Below, piece after piece: positions 53,559 to 62,885 of a DNA stretch of 64,000 nucleotides (position 1 is the stretch's first letter; each line of letters begins with the position of its first letter). The stretch lies in NCBI GenBank assembly GCA_016125555.1, contig WGLN01000007.1, positions 27,463 to 91,462 of the forward strand, in the 5' to 3' direction. Under the pieces are notes generated by a model. It had not been told where the DNA came from, ran no database searches, and saw only the letters and a program-made list of their open reading frames with translations. This DNA is from Porphyrobacter sp. GTDB taxonomy: Bacteria; Pseudomonadota; Alphaproteobacteria; Sphingomonadales; Sphingomonadaceae. The translations under genes and the position numbers were made by a program.

Positions 53559-56057
53559 TCAGTGTGCGAAGCGCTTCAGCGCCGCGCGGCAGGGGGCACG
53601 GTAGCGCTCGGGCGCGGCGCTGCCCTTGGCATCGAGCACGGCCACGGCATTGCGCAGCATCGGCAGGGCCGTGCGCTGGCCCTGCGCCAGCCGCGCGGTG
53701 GCGATCCGGCAGCGTGCGGTCGCGAGCGCGAAGTGTCCGGGCGGGAGTGCGGACTCCAGACCGGCCAGCGCGTGCGCGGCCTCGGCTTCGGCCTCACGCC
53801 AGCGGCGCTGGCCGATCCGCATTTCCGAACGGGTGAGGGCAGGGAAGGCCCGGCGCGGATTGCCTGCGGGCAGGCTGCGCGCAAAGCCCGCCTCGGCGGT
53901 CGCCAGATAGGTTTCCGCCTCGCGATAGGCGCCCGCCCGCACCAGCACCGCGGCAAGGTTCTGGGCCACCTCGGCGGTCGCGAGGGCGCCCGCGCCGTCG
54001 TGGGTCAGGCGCTGGCGGTAGATCTGGCGCAATTCCTCGGCCGCGCCCGCATCATCGCCGGCCGATTGCAGCGCCAGGGCGAGGTTGTTGCGGTGCGAGA
54101 GCACTTCGGCCGAATTCGGTCCATAGGCGGCAAGGGCGATGTCGCGGGCGCGGCGGTGCCAGAGGGCGGCCTGTTCGGGATTGCCGCGATGCTCGGCGAT
54201 GCGGCCGAGATCGGACAGAGGCAGCGTCAGACGGGGATGATCGGGGCCATAGGCCGCCTCGGCTTTCGCAAGCACGGCACGCAGCTGGCGATCCGCCTCC
54301 TCGGGCCGGCCCAGCCCGTCAAGCGCACGGCCGATGCCGGCTCCGGCCTCGATCCGCGCATTGTCGCTGCCGAGCGTCTCGGCCAGCGCGGCGGCGCGGC
54401 GGAACAGGCCCAACTGGCGCTCCCATTCGCCCTCGGCGGCCCAGGCGCCAAGCAACAGTGTGTCGAGGGTCGCGGGGTCGGCGGATCCGGCCCGCTCGGC
54501 GAGCGCCAGCGCCCGCACCATGTCGGCATTTCCCTGCTCGGCATCGCCACGCTCGATCGCCAGCCGGGCGGCAAAGGCGAGCGCCGCAGCATAGGCGCCG
54601 CTCTGCTCTCCGTCAGCGGCACGAGTGAAAGCTACGGCATCGGCCGCCAGACGCGCCGCTTCCTCGTCGTCGCCTGCGCGGCGATGCAGGCGTGCCGCCC
54701 ACCCGCTGAGCTGGCCGAGCAGCGCCGGATCGTCGGCAAGCCGGGTCCGGGCGCCCGCCAAGGCCTCGTCGAGCGCGGCGATGGTCGCGGGCGAAACCAA
54801 GCCGAGCGCATCGAGTTCGAGCGGATCGGCGCGGCGGAACAGCTCGACCATCACCTGCCGTCCGCGCTCCGCCCGGTCCGCCGCGAGCACCGCCGCCTGC
54901 CGCTCCCGCTCGATCCGCGCGGCACCGAGGCTTGCGGTCACGCCCCAGCCGGCCAGAGCGACCACCGCGGCGAGAGCGAGTGCGCTTGCCAGCCGGTTCT
55001 GCCGCGCGAGCCGGAGCAATGCCCGCGGCGCGGTGTCGGGCAGCGCGGCGGTCGCCTCGCCGCGCACCAGCTTGCGCAGGTCGGCTGCAAGCGCCGCTGC
55101 CGAACGGTAGCGCGCCTCGGGCTCGGGTGCGCATGCCACCGAGACGATCGCCGCCAGTTCGCGGTTCGCGCCGGATTCGCCGACCAGTTCCTGCAGCACC
55201 CGGCCGAGCTGGTAGATGTCGCTCGCGGTGGTGAGCCGGCGACCCGCGAATTGTTCGGGCGAGGCGGTGGACGGCGTCAGCGCGGTGATCTCGTCGGCGG
55301 TGCCGGCCTCGTCGAGCAATTGCGCGATCCCGAAATCGAGCAGCCGAAGATTGCCGTTGTCCTCCATGACGAGATGATCGGGCTTGATGTCGCCGTGCAG
55401 CACGCCGCATTCGTGCGCGGCCTGCAGGGCATCGGCGCATTGCGCGACCAGTTCGAGCCGTTTGGCAAGCGGCAGCTGCCGTTGCTGCGCGAAGGCGGTG
55501 ATCGGCTGTCCCTCGACCTGCTCCATCACCAGCCAGGGCGCGCCGGTGGCGGTCTCCCCGCCGTCTATGATCCGCACCAGCGCGGGATGGTTGAGGTTGG
55601 CGAGCATCCGCCGTTCGCGCAGGAAAAGTGCCTTCGCCTGCGGTCCCGGACCGCCGCCGCACAGGATCTTGAGCGCGGCCAGCTGTTCGTAGCGGCCATC
55701 GGCGCGGGTCACGGCATAGACCTCGGACATCCCCCCCGAACCGATATGCCGCGTCACCTTCCAAGGTCCGTACCGGCGCCCGATCCGCGGGTCATTGGCG
55801 GGACCGTGGTCGAGCTCGGGAACGGCGGCGCCGAACACCCGGTCGCGCTGGTCCAGCAGGGTGTCGAACAACGTGCGGCTGCGACGTTCGGCGGCCACCA
55901 GGTGGTGGGTTCGGCGGGCCAGTTCGGGTGCGTCCGCGAAATGCCGGTCGATCCACGCCGCGCGCTCGGCCTCGGGAAGGGCCAGCACAGCGTCGAAGGC
56001 GCTGTCGACTCGCGCCTGCACATCGCTCCCCGAAGGTGATCCCATCCCTGTTGCCAT
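53559..56057 (-). CDS. Hanks-type Ser/Thr kinase with TPR-like C-terminal half
   Basis: 832 residues: N-terminal helical segment, kinase domain (about 95-340), one membrane helix (about 360-385) and a long periplasmic region of TPR-like helical repeats. Gly loop HIGSGGMSEVYAV, Lys130 and DFGIA (Asp241) are intact. The catalytic loop is HGDIKPDHLV instead of HRDLKPxN: Arg becomes Gly (non-RD kinase) and the Mg-coordinating Asn becomes His228, so activity may be altered. The next gene upstream is an ECF sigma factor. Related sigma/kinase pairs (ECF43 type) are known in which the kinase activates the sigma factor by phosphorylation. Confidence 0.85.
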   Translation of the reverse strand: MATGMGSPSGSDVQARVDSAFDAVLALPEAERAAWIDRHFADAPELARRTHHLVAAERRSRTLFDTLLDQRDRVFGAAVPELDHGPANDPRIGRRYGPWKVTRHIGSGGMSEVYAVTRADGRYEQLAALKILCGGGPGPQAKALFLRERRMLANLNHPALVRIIDGGETATGAPWLVMEQVEGQPITAFAQQRQLPLAKRLELVAQCADALQAAHECGVLHGDIKPDHLVMEDNGNLRLLDFGIAQLLDEAGTADEITALTPSTASPEQFAGRRLTTASDIYQLGRVLQELVGESGANRELAAIVSVACAPEPEARYRSAAALAADLRKLVRGEATAALPDTAPRALLRLARQNRLASALALAAVVALAGWGVTASLGAARIERERQAAVLAADRAERGRQVMVELFRRADPLELDALGLVSPATIAALDEALAGARTRLADDPALLGQLSGWAARLHRRAGDDEEAARLAADAVAFTRAADGEQSGAYAAALAFAARLAIERGDAEQGNADMVRALALAERAGSADPATLDTLLLGAWAAEGEWERQLGLFRRAAALAETLGSDNARIEAGAGIGRALDGLGRPEEADRQLRAVLAKAEAAYGPDHPRLTLPLSDLGRIAEHRGNPEQAALWHRRARDIALAAYGPNSAEVLSHRNNLALALQSAGDDAGAAEELRQIYRQRLTHDGAGALATAEVAQNLAAVLVRAGAYREAETYLATAEAGFARSLPAGNPRRAFPALTRSEMRIGQRRWREAEAEAAHALAGLESALPPGHFALATARCRIATARLAQGQRTALPMLRNAVAVLDAKGSAAPERYRAPCRAALKRFAH

Positions 56058-56155
56058 CCGAATTACTGCCGACCCTTGTTGTTACCGTCTCCCGGCGCAG
56101 TGATGTCAACGAAATGCAGGCGGCGGTTCCGCCATGCAGAAAGGCTACGCTTCGC

Positions 56156-56707
56156 CTAATCCGCTCGAAACTCCTCGCTCAGATAGGCGCGCGCCCGGGA
56201 CCATTGCCGCTCGACCGTGCGCACCGAGCGCCCGAGCGCATCGGCCGTTTCCTGCGTGGTGAGGCCGCCGAAGAAGCGGCATTCGACCACCGCCTCGAGT
56301 TCGGGCGCATGGCGGGCCAGCGCCTCCAGCGCGTCTTCCACGGTCAGCACCGCTTCCATCGGGGCGGTGTCGGACACCAGCCAGTCCTCGAGCTCGACAT
56401 GGACCGCCCCGGCACCGCGCTTGTCGGTGGCCTTGCGCCGGGCGTGGTCGACAAGGATGTGCCGCATCGCGCGCGAGGCGGTGGCGAGGTAGTGGTTGCG
56501 GTCGTTGAATTCGCGCCCCGCGCCCCCGGCCAGTTTCAGCCAGGCTTCGTGCACGATCAGCGTGGTGTTCAGCGAAGGGGTTGCCGATTGCCGCGAAAGC
56601 TGCCGCGACGCGATCCGCCGCAGCGCGTCGTAAGTTTCGGCAAGCAATTCCTCGGAAAGGGTGAGCGGCCCGTTCTGCTCGGGATCGGGATCGGGGCCGG
56701 TGGTCAT
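56156..56707 (-). CDS. ECF sigma factor, kinase-linked type (TIGR02999/ECF43-like)
   Basis: 183-residue sigma70-family factor with region 2 (LNTTLIVHEAWLKLAGG, RAMRHILVDHARRK) and region 4 (VVECRFFGGLTTQETADALG, RTVERQWSRARAYL). No anti-sigma gene adjoins it; the Ser/Thr kinase gene lies 98 bases downstream. Region 2.2 has TTLIVHEAW where classical ECFs have an acidic DxxQE-type motif, in line with the idea that phosphorylation supplies the charge in kinase-linked ECFs (known for the Vibrio EcfP type; inferred here). Confidence 0.85.
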   Translation of the reverse strand: MTTGPDPDPEQNGPLTLSEELLAETYDALRRIASRQLSRQSATPSLNTTLIVHEAWLKLAGGAGREFNDRNHYLATASRAMRHILVDHARRKATDKRGAGAVHVELEDWLVSDTAPMEAVLTVEDALEALARHAPELEAVVECRFFGGLTTQETADALGRSVRTVERQWSRARAYLSEEFRAD

Positions 56708-56807
56708 CGCGGCGCCAGTCTAGGGCGCAATGCGTTCCAATTTCAAGAAATTGCGCGTGGGGGCCTGCGCATCCGGGAATCGGGCGGCAGGCCCCCGCGG
56801 CGCGGGA

Positions 56808-57902
56808 CTATCTGCGGATCAGCATGACCCGGCGATTGCGCGCCCGTCCTTCGGCGGTGGCGTTGGAGGCAACCGGATCGTCGCTCCCCATCCCGAACGC
56901 CCGCAGCCGCCCGCCGTCCACGCCGCGCGCGATCAGCGCCTCGCGAACCGCAGCCGCGCGATTGCGCGACAGCAACTGGTTGCTCGCCGCGTCGCCGGTA
57001 TTGTCGGTATGCCCTACCACGTCGAGCCGCAGGTCGGGCTGCGAGGCCATCAGCGAGGCCGCGATGTCGAGCTGCGCGCCGGATTCGGGGCGCAGCGTGT
57101 ATTTCCCGGTGTCGAAGAACACCCCGTCGAGATTGACCTGACCGGTGCGCTCCATCTCCGCCGCCATCGCGCTGGGGTCCGCGCTGACCATCCCGGTGTC
57201 CATGTCCTTGGTCTGGAGGATGTGGATGTTGGTCGCGCCGTTCCCGTTGCCTTCGCGGTAGACCAGCACCGAGACATAGGCGAGGCCCTCGCCGTAGCGC
57301 AGCTTGCCGGTGAAGTAGCGCACGTCGGTGCCATAGGCGATCATGCCGTTGGCTTCGCGGATGTTGAGAATCCAGTTCTTGGCGTTCGGCACCTCGTAAT
57401 CGACGACGAACCCGCGCGCCTCGAGCGCGGAACGATAATTCCGGATCAGTTCGAGGGTCGAGCGGCCCTTCGGGTTGCGATAGACGAGCCGGGTCAATGC
57501 GCCTTCGAGCGTCTCGGTCTCGGCGTGCCTGGTCTTGGTCATGCCGATCACCCGCGGGTAATCGGTGTAGTCCTGGAAGTCGCGGCTGTTTTCGACAGAG
57601 CCCGGGTAGATCGAGATGAGCTCGCTCGCGCTCCCCGCGCCGCTATCTCCTGCGGCCTCGCTGCCGCCGTCCTGGGCTTGCTTCGTGCGGCAGGCATCAT
57701 CGCCGAGCGCGCAGCGCGTGGCCTTGCGCGCTTCCTCTTCGGCCTTGTCGGCGACCTCGCCTTCCACCGCGCGCTTGACCTGCCTGGTGATCCGGCCAAA
57801 CAGGCCCTGCGCCTCGGCCTCGCCGGGCGTCGTGCCGGCGATTGCGGCGAACAACAACACGGCCCCGGCGAGCGCGCGACGCGATGAAGATGGATTGAAC
57901 AT
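56808..57902 (-). CDS. OmpA-family protein with N-terminal DUF4892-like region
   Basis: 364 residues: signal peptide (GAVLLFAAIAGTTPGEAEAQ), a linker rich in Glu/Ala with two Cys, a domain of about 180 residues (SVENSRDFQDYTDYPRVIG onward) resembling DUF4892, and a C-terminal OmpA peptidoglycan-binding domain (GVFFDTGKYTLRPES, VVGHTDNTG, ARNRRVMLIRR). ATG 57902 follows GGGAG at 8 bases. Probably anchors the outer membrane to the wall. It lies upstream of the sigma factor on the same strand but with its own spacing. Confidence 0.87.
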   Translation of the reverse strand: MFNPSSSRRALAGAVLLFAAIAGTTPGEAEAQGLFGRITRQVKRAVEGEVADKAEEEARKATRCALGDDACRTKQAQDGGSEAAGDSGAGSASELISIYPGSVENSRDFQDYTDYPRVIGMTKTRHAETETLEGALTRLVYRNPKGRSTLELIRNYRSALEARGFVVDYEVPNAKNWILNIREANGMIAYGTDVRYFTGKLRYGEGLAYVSVLVYREGNGNGATNIHILQTKDMDTGMVSADPSAMAAEMERTGQVNLDGVFFDTGKYTLRPESGAQLDIAASLMASQPDLRLDVVGHTDNTGDAASNQLLSRNRAAAVREALIARGVDGGRLRAFGMGSDDPVASNATAEGRARNRRVMLIRR

Positions 57903-58306
57903 TCGATCGACTCCCCCCCGGCTTCGCGGGATCAGTTTCAGCACCGCGATGTTCAACGGCGTTCAGGAACGACTTCCGCCATCAGGCACGGGGAAAAATC
58001 GGGGGCGGCGATGCGGATGGCGTCCTTGGTGCCGCGCCCATGGCCGATGTCGCGGTCTTCACCGCCAGGGGAGGCGGTCGGGAGCGTCCAGGACGCTTTC
58101 GCAGCGGATTCCCAGCCTATTTCCCCGGTTGGAGGAAAATGGCCGAATTGCATGGCTTTAGGGGGCTGAAATGCCGAAATTGGTCGGGGAGAGAGGATTC
58201 CCGACCAATTAATTCGGGCTTTTAATCGCGATCGTCCAAGTCACTGCAATCCGCGGAAATTTTCCGGATGACGACCTTCCTGAATCAATCGCGAGCCACC
58301 GTCAAG
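57903..58306. other. Intergenic region with hairpin 58178-58210
   Basis: About 400 bases without a supported gene; short open frames here lack ribosome sites. It holds an 11-bp perfect stem AATTGGTCGGG / CCCGACCAATT with an 11-base loop, near a CTTTTAA run, which may be a terminator or regulatory hairpin between the copper operon and OmpA gene. Confidence 0.55.
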
Positions 58307-58348
58307 GGCACAATCTGTGGCACAATTTGTGGCACAATTTGTGGCACA
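58307..58348. repeat. 12-bp tandem repeat, 3.5 copies
   Basis: GGCACAATCTGT, GGCACAATTTGT, GGCACAATTTGT, then GGCACA. The minus-strand frame reads LCHKLCHKLCHRLCP to a stop at 58302. It lies just beyond the 3' end of the copper operon and might be a recombinase-related boundary; no integrase is visible. Confidence 0.75.
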
Positions 58349-58408
58349 GTCCTCGGCTTGGCAGCCGCTTCAGCTTCCGGGTCCAATCAGGACTCCACGA
58401 CCCACCGC

Positions 58409-59155
58409 TCAGACAAACGCCGTCTTCGCCAGCATCCACAGCGCCATGCCGATCATGAACAGGTTCTCGGTCAGCGAGACGAAGCCGAGCGGCACGTTGC
58501 TGTCGCCGCCGACGCAGGCGCATTTGAGCTCGCGCCCGTCGATATAGACCGCCTTGAATACGCTAGCCGCGCCGATCGTGCCGATGGTGAGCGCGACGGG
58601 GATCGAAATGAAGTCAAGAATGTGCGCGGTCATCAGCACGCCCGCCAACCCCTCGGCATAGGGGTAGACATAGCCGTATGGCACCCAGCGCTTGGCGAGC
58701 AGATCGTAATTGAGGAACATGGTCGAGAAGCTCTCGACATCGCGCAGCTTGAGATAGGCAAGGCCGCACATCGAGAAGCTGACGAACCATTCGGCGGCAA
58801 GGATCGAGAACCACTGACCCGTCGCAAGATGGGCCGCTCCGAACGCCATCAGCGCCATCATGGTGAACAGGGCGGCGACCGGGCGATAGGACGTGCCCTC
58901 ACTCGTCACGGGCTTCCCGAAATGTGCAGCAAGATCGGTGTAGCCCCCGATCCGCTTGCCAGCGATGAAAGCCTGGGGAGTGGTTTCGACGCCGTGCTCC
59001 GCCTTGAAGGCGTCGGTTTGCTCACGGGTGGTGAGGTGATGGTCCTCGACCGTGTAGTCCTCGCGTTCGAGCAGCCACTTCGACTTGATCCCGTATGGGC
59101 AGACGTGATCGTCCATGACCATGCGGTAAAGCTGCGCTGTTCGGTTCTGGGTCAT
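58409..59155 (-). CDS. Glutaredoxin-MauE/DoxX fusion membrane protein
   Basis: An N-terminal glutaredoxin-like domain (residues 1-75; VCPYGIKSKWLL, TTPQAFIAGKRIGGYTDL) is fused to a four-helix MauE/DoxX-like membrane domain. The site is CPYG, with only one Cys in the motif; a Cys pair KCACVGG sits near the C-terminus between the last helices. Last gene of the copper operon, so it may help metallate or redox-protect copper proteins. ATG 59155 preferred over 59173. Confidence 0.82.
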   Translation of the reverse strand: MTQNRTAQLYRMVMDDHVCPYGIKSKWLLEREDYTVEDHHLTTREQTDAFKAEHGVETTPQAFIAGKRIGGYTDLAAHFGKPVTSEGTSYRPVAALFTMMALMAFGAAHLATGQWFSILAAEWFVSFSMCGLAYLKLRDVESFSTMFLNYDLLAKRWVPYGYVYPYAEGLAGVLMTAHILDFISIPVALTIGTIGAASVFKAVYIDGRELKCACVGGDSNVPLGFVSLTENLFMIGMALWMLAKTAFV

Positions 59156-59225
59156 TTTGTATCGTCCCGGCATTGCGATGATAGCGGCTGTCCGCTCGTC
59201 TCGGCGAACCGCGTGGCTCGTCCCG

Positions 59226-59606
59226 TCAAGTTACCTCAAACGCCACGGTTCCGGTCATCGGATGATTGTCGCTGGCCGCAGCCTGCCAGCGCACTTCGTA
59301 ACTGCCCTCGGGCAGTGCCCGCCTGAGGGTGAGCGTGAGCGTCCGGTTGTCCTGCGACCATGAAGGCGTGAAGTTGCGGATCGCCATTTCGCCGTGATTG
59401 GCGACGCCCGGCATCGCGGTCATCACGATGCTGACCGCTGCGCTGGAGGGATCGACGGGCTCGCTGAATGTAAGCGTGATTGTCCTGAAGTCCTCGACCT
59501 CGCTACCGGCCGCAGGACTGGAGGCGGCAAGTTGCACGTGGGCCAGCAGCGCAGGCGGGGCGAGCGTGGTAAACGCGAGGGCTGCAAGGAATTGGGAAAG
59601 ACGCAT
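59226..59606 (-). CDS. copC: Periplasmic copper-binding protein CopC
   Basis: 126 residues with signal peptide; the mature protein would start at His (LLA then HVQLAASSPAAG), the N-terminal Cu(II) ligand of CopC, with the second His in DNHPMTGTVAFEV. The Met-rich Cu(I) site of classical CopC is reduced, suggesting a Cu(II)-only form. Between copB and the glutaredoxin fusion. Confidence 0.9.
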   Translation of the reverse strand: MRLSQFLAALAFTTLAPPALLAHVQLAASSPAAGSEVEDFRTITLTFSEPVDPSSAAVSIVMTAMPGVANHGEMAIRNFTPSWSQDNRTLTLTLRRALPEGSYEVRWQAAASDNHPMTGTVAFEVT

Positions 59607-59626
59607 GTGACTATCCTTTGTGTCGA

Positions 59627-60580
59627 TCAGAACCAGAAGCGGATGCCGGCGATGAAGCTGGTGGCGGAAGGGTCTTCGCCGCGCGCGCGGGCGAGGGTAG
59701 CGCTGCGCCCGGTGCGCCAGGATTGCTCCAGGCCGATATAGGGGGCGAACTCGCGCCTGATCTCGTAGCGCAGCCGCGCGCCCGCCTCGATCTGGTCGAG
59801 CCCTGCACCGATGCCGAGCAGGGGTATGTCCTGCGCCGAAAGGTTCGCCTCAACGCGCGGCTGGAGGATCAGGCGCTGGGTGATGCGCTGATCGATCTCG
59901 GCCTCGATGCGCGCGGTCAGGTCGCCGCGGTGGGAGACGAACAGCGCGGCGTCGACTTCGAACATGTAAGGCGCAAGGCCCTGCACGCCGATTACCGCAT
60001 GGGTGGTGTCCGGCCCGGCGATGTCGTGGCGAATGCCCGCCTGAAGATCCCAGAACGGCGCGACGGCACGGGAATAGAGCGCCTGCACCTCGGCATCATC
60101 GGGCGCGCTGCGCCACTCGCCTTCACCTTCGCTCTTGAACCACAGCCGCTGCGTCGGGCCGCCGTAATAACCCTGGATGTCCCACAGATAGATGTCCTCG
60201 CCCTCGCGCACCTGCGCTTCGAGCCGATCACCCTGGAACCAGAACACCGCGAAATCGCCATGGGTGCGTCGCAGGTCCTCCCTTGATTCGGCCATTGCTT
60301 CGGCACCCCAGATCGCATCGGCGGCGCGCGGCGGACCGCTGCCCGCAGCCGCAGGCGGCGGAGTCTCCATGGTCGGACCCGGAGAGACGGACGCGCCGCC
60401 TTCATCAGTGGCGTGCCCGGCGTGGCCTTGCTCGACAGGCGCTTCACGCCCGGCATGATCCCCCTGCTCCTCAGGAGGCGTGTGGTGACTATGCTCTTGC
60501 GGGTGCGCCTGCGCGCTCAGAGGCACGGGGGCCACCCCGGCGACGCCGGTCAGCAGCCAGAATATTGCAGCAAACTTCAC
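59627..60580 (-). CDS. copB: Copper resistance outer-membrane protein CopB
   Basis: 317 residues: signal peptide, a His-rich metal-binding N-terminus (HPQEHSHHTPPEE, VEQGHAGHA), then the CopB beta-barrel domain ending FIAGIRFWF. GTG start overlaps the copA stop (GTGA). Thought to bind or sequester copper at the outer membrane. Confidence 0.92.
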   Translation of the reverse strand: MKFAAIFWLLTGVAGVAPVPLSAQAHPQEHSHHTPPEEQGDHAGREAPVEQGHAGHATDEGGASVSPGPTMETPPPAAAGSGPPRAADAIWGAEAMAESREDLRRTHGDFAVFWFQGDRLEAQVREGEDIYLWDIQGYYGGPTQRLWFKSEGEGEWRSAPDDAEVQALYSRAVAPFWDLQAGIRHDIAGPDTTHAVIGVQGLAPYMFEVDAALFVSHRGDLTARIEAEIDQRITQRLILQPRVEANLSAQDIPLLGIGAGLDQIEAGARLRYEIRREFAPYIGLEQSWRTGRSATLARARGEDPSATSFIAGIRFWF

Positions 60581-62307
60581 CCGCCGTTCTCCGGAGGGCC
60601 CATCACCGTCACGGTCTGCATCATCCCGCCGTGCATGTGGTAGAGCAAGTGGCAGTGGAACGCCCAGTCGCCCGGCTCATTGGCGGTCAGATCGAACTGC
60701 GCGCTTGCGCCGGGCTGAACGATCAACACGTTCTTGCGCGGCTGGTGCGCGGCGTCCTCGCCATTGACCAGTTCGAAGAACATTCCATGCAGGTGGATCG
60801 GGTGCGCCATCATGGTGTTGTTGACGAGCTTGACCCGCACCCGCTCGTTCCAGGCGAAACGGATCGGACGGTCATGAACCGCGGAATACATCTCGCCGTC
60901 GAAGGACCACATGTAGCGCTCCATGTTGCCGGTAAGGTGCAGCTCGACGAGGCGCGAAGGGCGGCGCGTGTCGGCATTGGGCTTCAGCGCCGAGAGCATC
61001 CGGTAGTTGAGCACGCGGTGATCGACGTCGCGAAGACCAAGGCCGGGATCGCCCATCTTGTCGACCGGCGCCATGGAGACCATGTCGATCCCGGGCCCCA
61101 CCTCAACATCGGGCGGCAGCAGCAGCGTATCGCGCATCTTCATGCCGTCCATCGAATGGCCGCCTTCCCCCATGTCGCCCCCCATATCGCCGTGGTTCAT
61201 CCCCATATCGCCCATGTCGAGCAGCGGCGGATCGCGCAGCGGGGGGATCGCCGCGCGCGCTCCCGGACGGCTCGCCAGCGTGGCGAGCGCCATGCCGGAA
61301 CGGTCCATGCTTTCCGCGACGATCGTGTAAGCTTCGCCGCGTGGCTCCACGATGACGTCGTAGGTCTCGGCGGTGCCGATCTGGAACTCGTCGACCTCGA
61401 CCGGTTTCACGTTCTGGCCGTCCGCCGCGATCACGGTCATCGGCAGGCCGGGTATCCTCAGGTTGAAGAAGGTCATGGCCGAGCCGTTGATGACACGCAG
61501 GCGGACCCGCTCGCCGGGGTTGAAGAGGTATTCCAGCCCCTCCTTCGGCCCGCGCCCATTGGCGAGATAGGTGTAGGTCGATCCCGTCACATCGGCGATG
61601 TCGGTCGCGGGCATCCGCATCGCGGCCCACATCCGGCGATCCTCGGCGGAGAGCGGGTAATCGTCGGCCCAACTGGTCTGCTGGAAGTTGAAATAGCCTT
61701 CGCCCGTCCGCAGGCGGTGCATGATCTTGTGCGGGTGGAGCGGGGTGAACTCGCTCAGCAGCAGGATATAGTCGCGGTCATATTCCGCCGGTTCGCTGCC
61801 CGCCGGATCGATAATGAGGGGGCCATAATGCCCCTGCTGTTCCTGCAGGCCCGAATGGCTGTGATACCAGTAGGTGCCCGACTGGCGCACGGGAAACTCG
61901 TAGGAGAAGATCTGGCCCGGTCCGATCCCCGGAAAGCTGATCCCCGGCACCCCGTCCATGTGGAACGGCACCAGCAGCCCGTGCCAGTGGATCGAGGTGT
62001 CCTCGGCGAGATTGTTCGTGACGTTGAGGCGGACGGTATCGCCTTCCCTCAGCCGCACCAGCGGGCCGGGCACCGATCCGTTTACTGCAATCCCGTGGCC
62101 CTTGCGCCCTTGGACGACGCGCTTTCCCGCACCCACCGACAAGTCGATCACGCGGCCCGAAACCTCGTCGAAACCCGCACGGATCGGCGCTCCGCCGCGC
62201 GCGCGATGCAGGCTATGGCCCTGCGCCCACGCGGGCAGGGTAGCAAACGCGGACAGGGCACCGGCTCCGGCAAGCAGGTGGCGGCGGGTAAGGGGCGAAT
62301 GGTTCAT
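60577..62307 (-). CDS. copA: Copper-resistance multicopper oxidase CopA (PcoA type)
   Basis: Periplasmic oxidase that converts Cu(I) to less toxic Cu(II). 576 residues with a Tat signal (LTRRHLLAGAGAL), the four copper motifs HWHG, HSHSG, HPIHLHG and HCHLLYHMHGGM, and a Met/His-rich insert (DMGDMGMNHGDMGGDM). Starts 5 bases after the sigma-factor stop and overlaps copB. Confidence 0.95.
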   Translation of the reverse strand: MNHSPLTRRHLLAGAGALSAFATLPAWAQGHSLHRARGGAPIRAGFDEVSGRVIDLSVGAGKRVVQGRKGHGIAVNGSVPGPLVRLREGDTVRLNVTNNLAEDTSIHWHGLLVPFHMDGVPGISFPGIGPGQIFSYEFPVRQSGTYWYHSHSGLQEQQGHYGPLIIDPAGSEPAEYDRDYILLLSEFTPLHPHKIMHRLRTGEGYFNFQQTSWADDYPLSAEDRRMWAAMRMPATDIADVTGSTYTYLANGRGPKEGLEYLFNPGERVRLRVINGSAMTFFNLRIPGLPMTVIAADGQNVKPVEVDEFQIGTAETYDVIVEPRGEAYTIVAESMDRSGMALATLASRPGARAAIPPLRDPPLLDMGDMGMNHGDMGGDMGEGGHSMDGMKMRDTLLLPPDVEVGPGIDMVSMAPVDKMGDPGLGLRDVDHRVLNYRMLSALKPNADTRRPSRLVELHLTGNMERYMWSFDGEMYSAVHDRPIRFAWNERVRVKLVNNTMMAHPIHLHGMFFELVNGEDAAHQPRKNVLIVQPGASAQFDLTANEPGDWAFHCHLLYHMHGGMMQTVTVMGPPENGG

Positions 62308-62312
62308 GCACC

Positions 62313-62885
62313 CTATACGCGGCCCGGCGGCTCACCCCTCACGGCTTCGTTGAGTTTCGCCCGCGCTCGGTAGAGACGAGTCTCGACGGCCTTGATGCTG
62401 ACGCCCAAGGCTTGCGCCGTTTCCTGCTGGCTAAGCCCTTCGATGGTGCGCAGGATCAAAACCTCCTTGAGCGATGGCGGCAGGTCCGCGATTGCTCGAG
62501 CGGTCATGGCGAGTTCGTCGCGGCTGATCTCCTGCGCCTCGGGCGAAGGGTTGTCGTCGGCGACCCAGTCCGCCGCGCTGTCTGGAAGCGGCAGCCCCAG
62601 AAACCGTCGCACCGCCCGGCGCCGCGACCAGTCGCGGCATTTGTTGCGAGCGATGGCGAAGATCCACCCGCGAAAGGGGCGCGCCGGATCGTAGCGAGAA
62701 AGCGCTCCGAACGCGGCGAGGAAAGCCTCCTGCGTAAGATCGAAAGCCTCATCTGGATCCCCGGTATAGGCGCGCGCCATCCGGTAGACAGCCTCGCGAT
62801 GCGCTTCCACCAAGGCGCGAGACGCCTGCGCATCGCCGGACAGGGCCGCCCGCACAAGCGCTGCTTCCGGGTTGTCGCCGTTCAC
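62313..62885 (-). CDS. CnrH-like ECF sigma factor
   Basis: 190-residue ECF sigma factor with region 2 (DEAFDLTQEAFLAAFGAL, RGWIFAIARNKCRDWSRR) and region 4 (LPPSLKEVLILRTIEGLSQQ). Linked in the order Y-X-H to a small membrane protein and a periplasmic metal sensor, as in cnrYXH/nccYXH of Cupriavidus, where it drives metal-resistance transcription. Here the next gene is copA, so copper is the likely inducer. GTG start overlaps the sensor stop. Confidence 0.88.
   Translation of the reverse strand: MNGDNPEAALVRAALSGDAQASRALVEAHREAVYRMARAYTGDPDEAFDLTQEAFLAAFGALSRYDPARPFRGWIFAIARNKCRDWSRRRAVRRFLGLPLPDSAADWVADDNPSPEAQEISRDELAMTARAIADLPPSLKEVLILRTIEGLSQQETAQALGVSIKAVETRLYRARAKLNEAVRGEPPGRV

Noticed and set aside
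57953..58225. Short frames on both strands (61-66 codons) downstream of the OmpA gene
   Set aside because: No ribosome site, no hydrophobic or domain pattern; more likely non-coding sequence.
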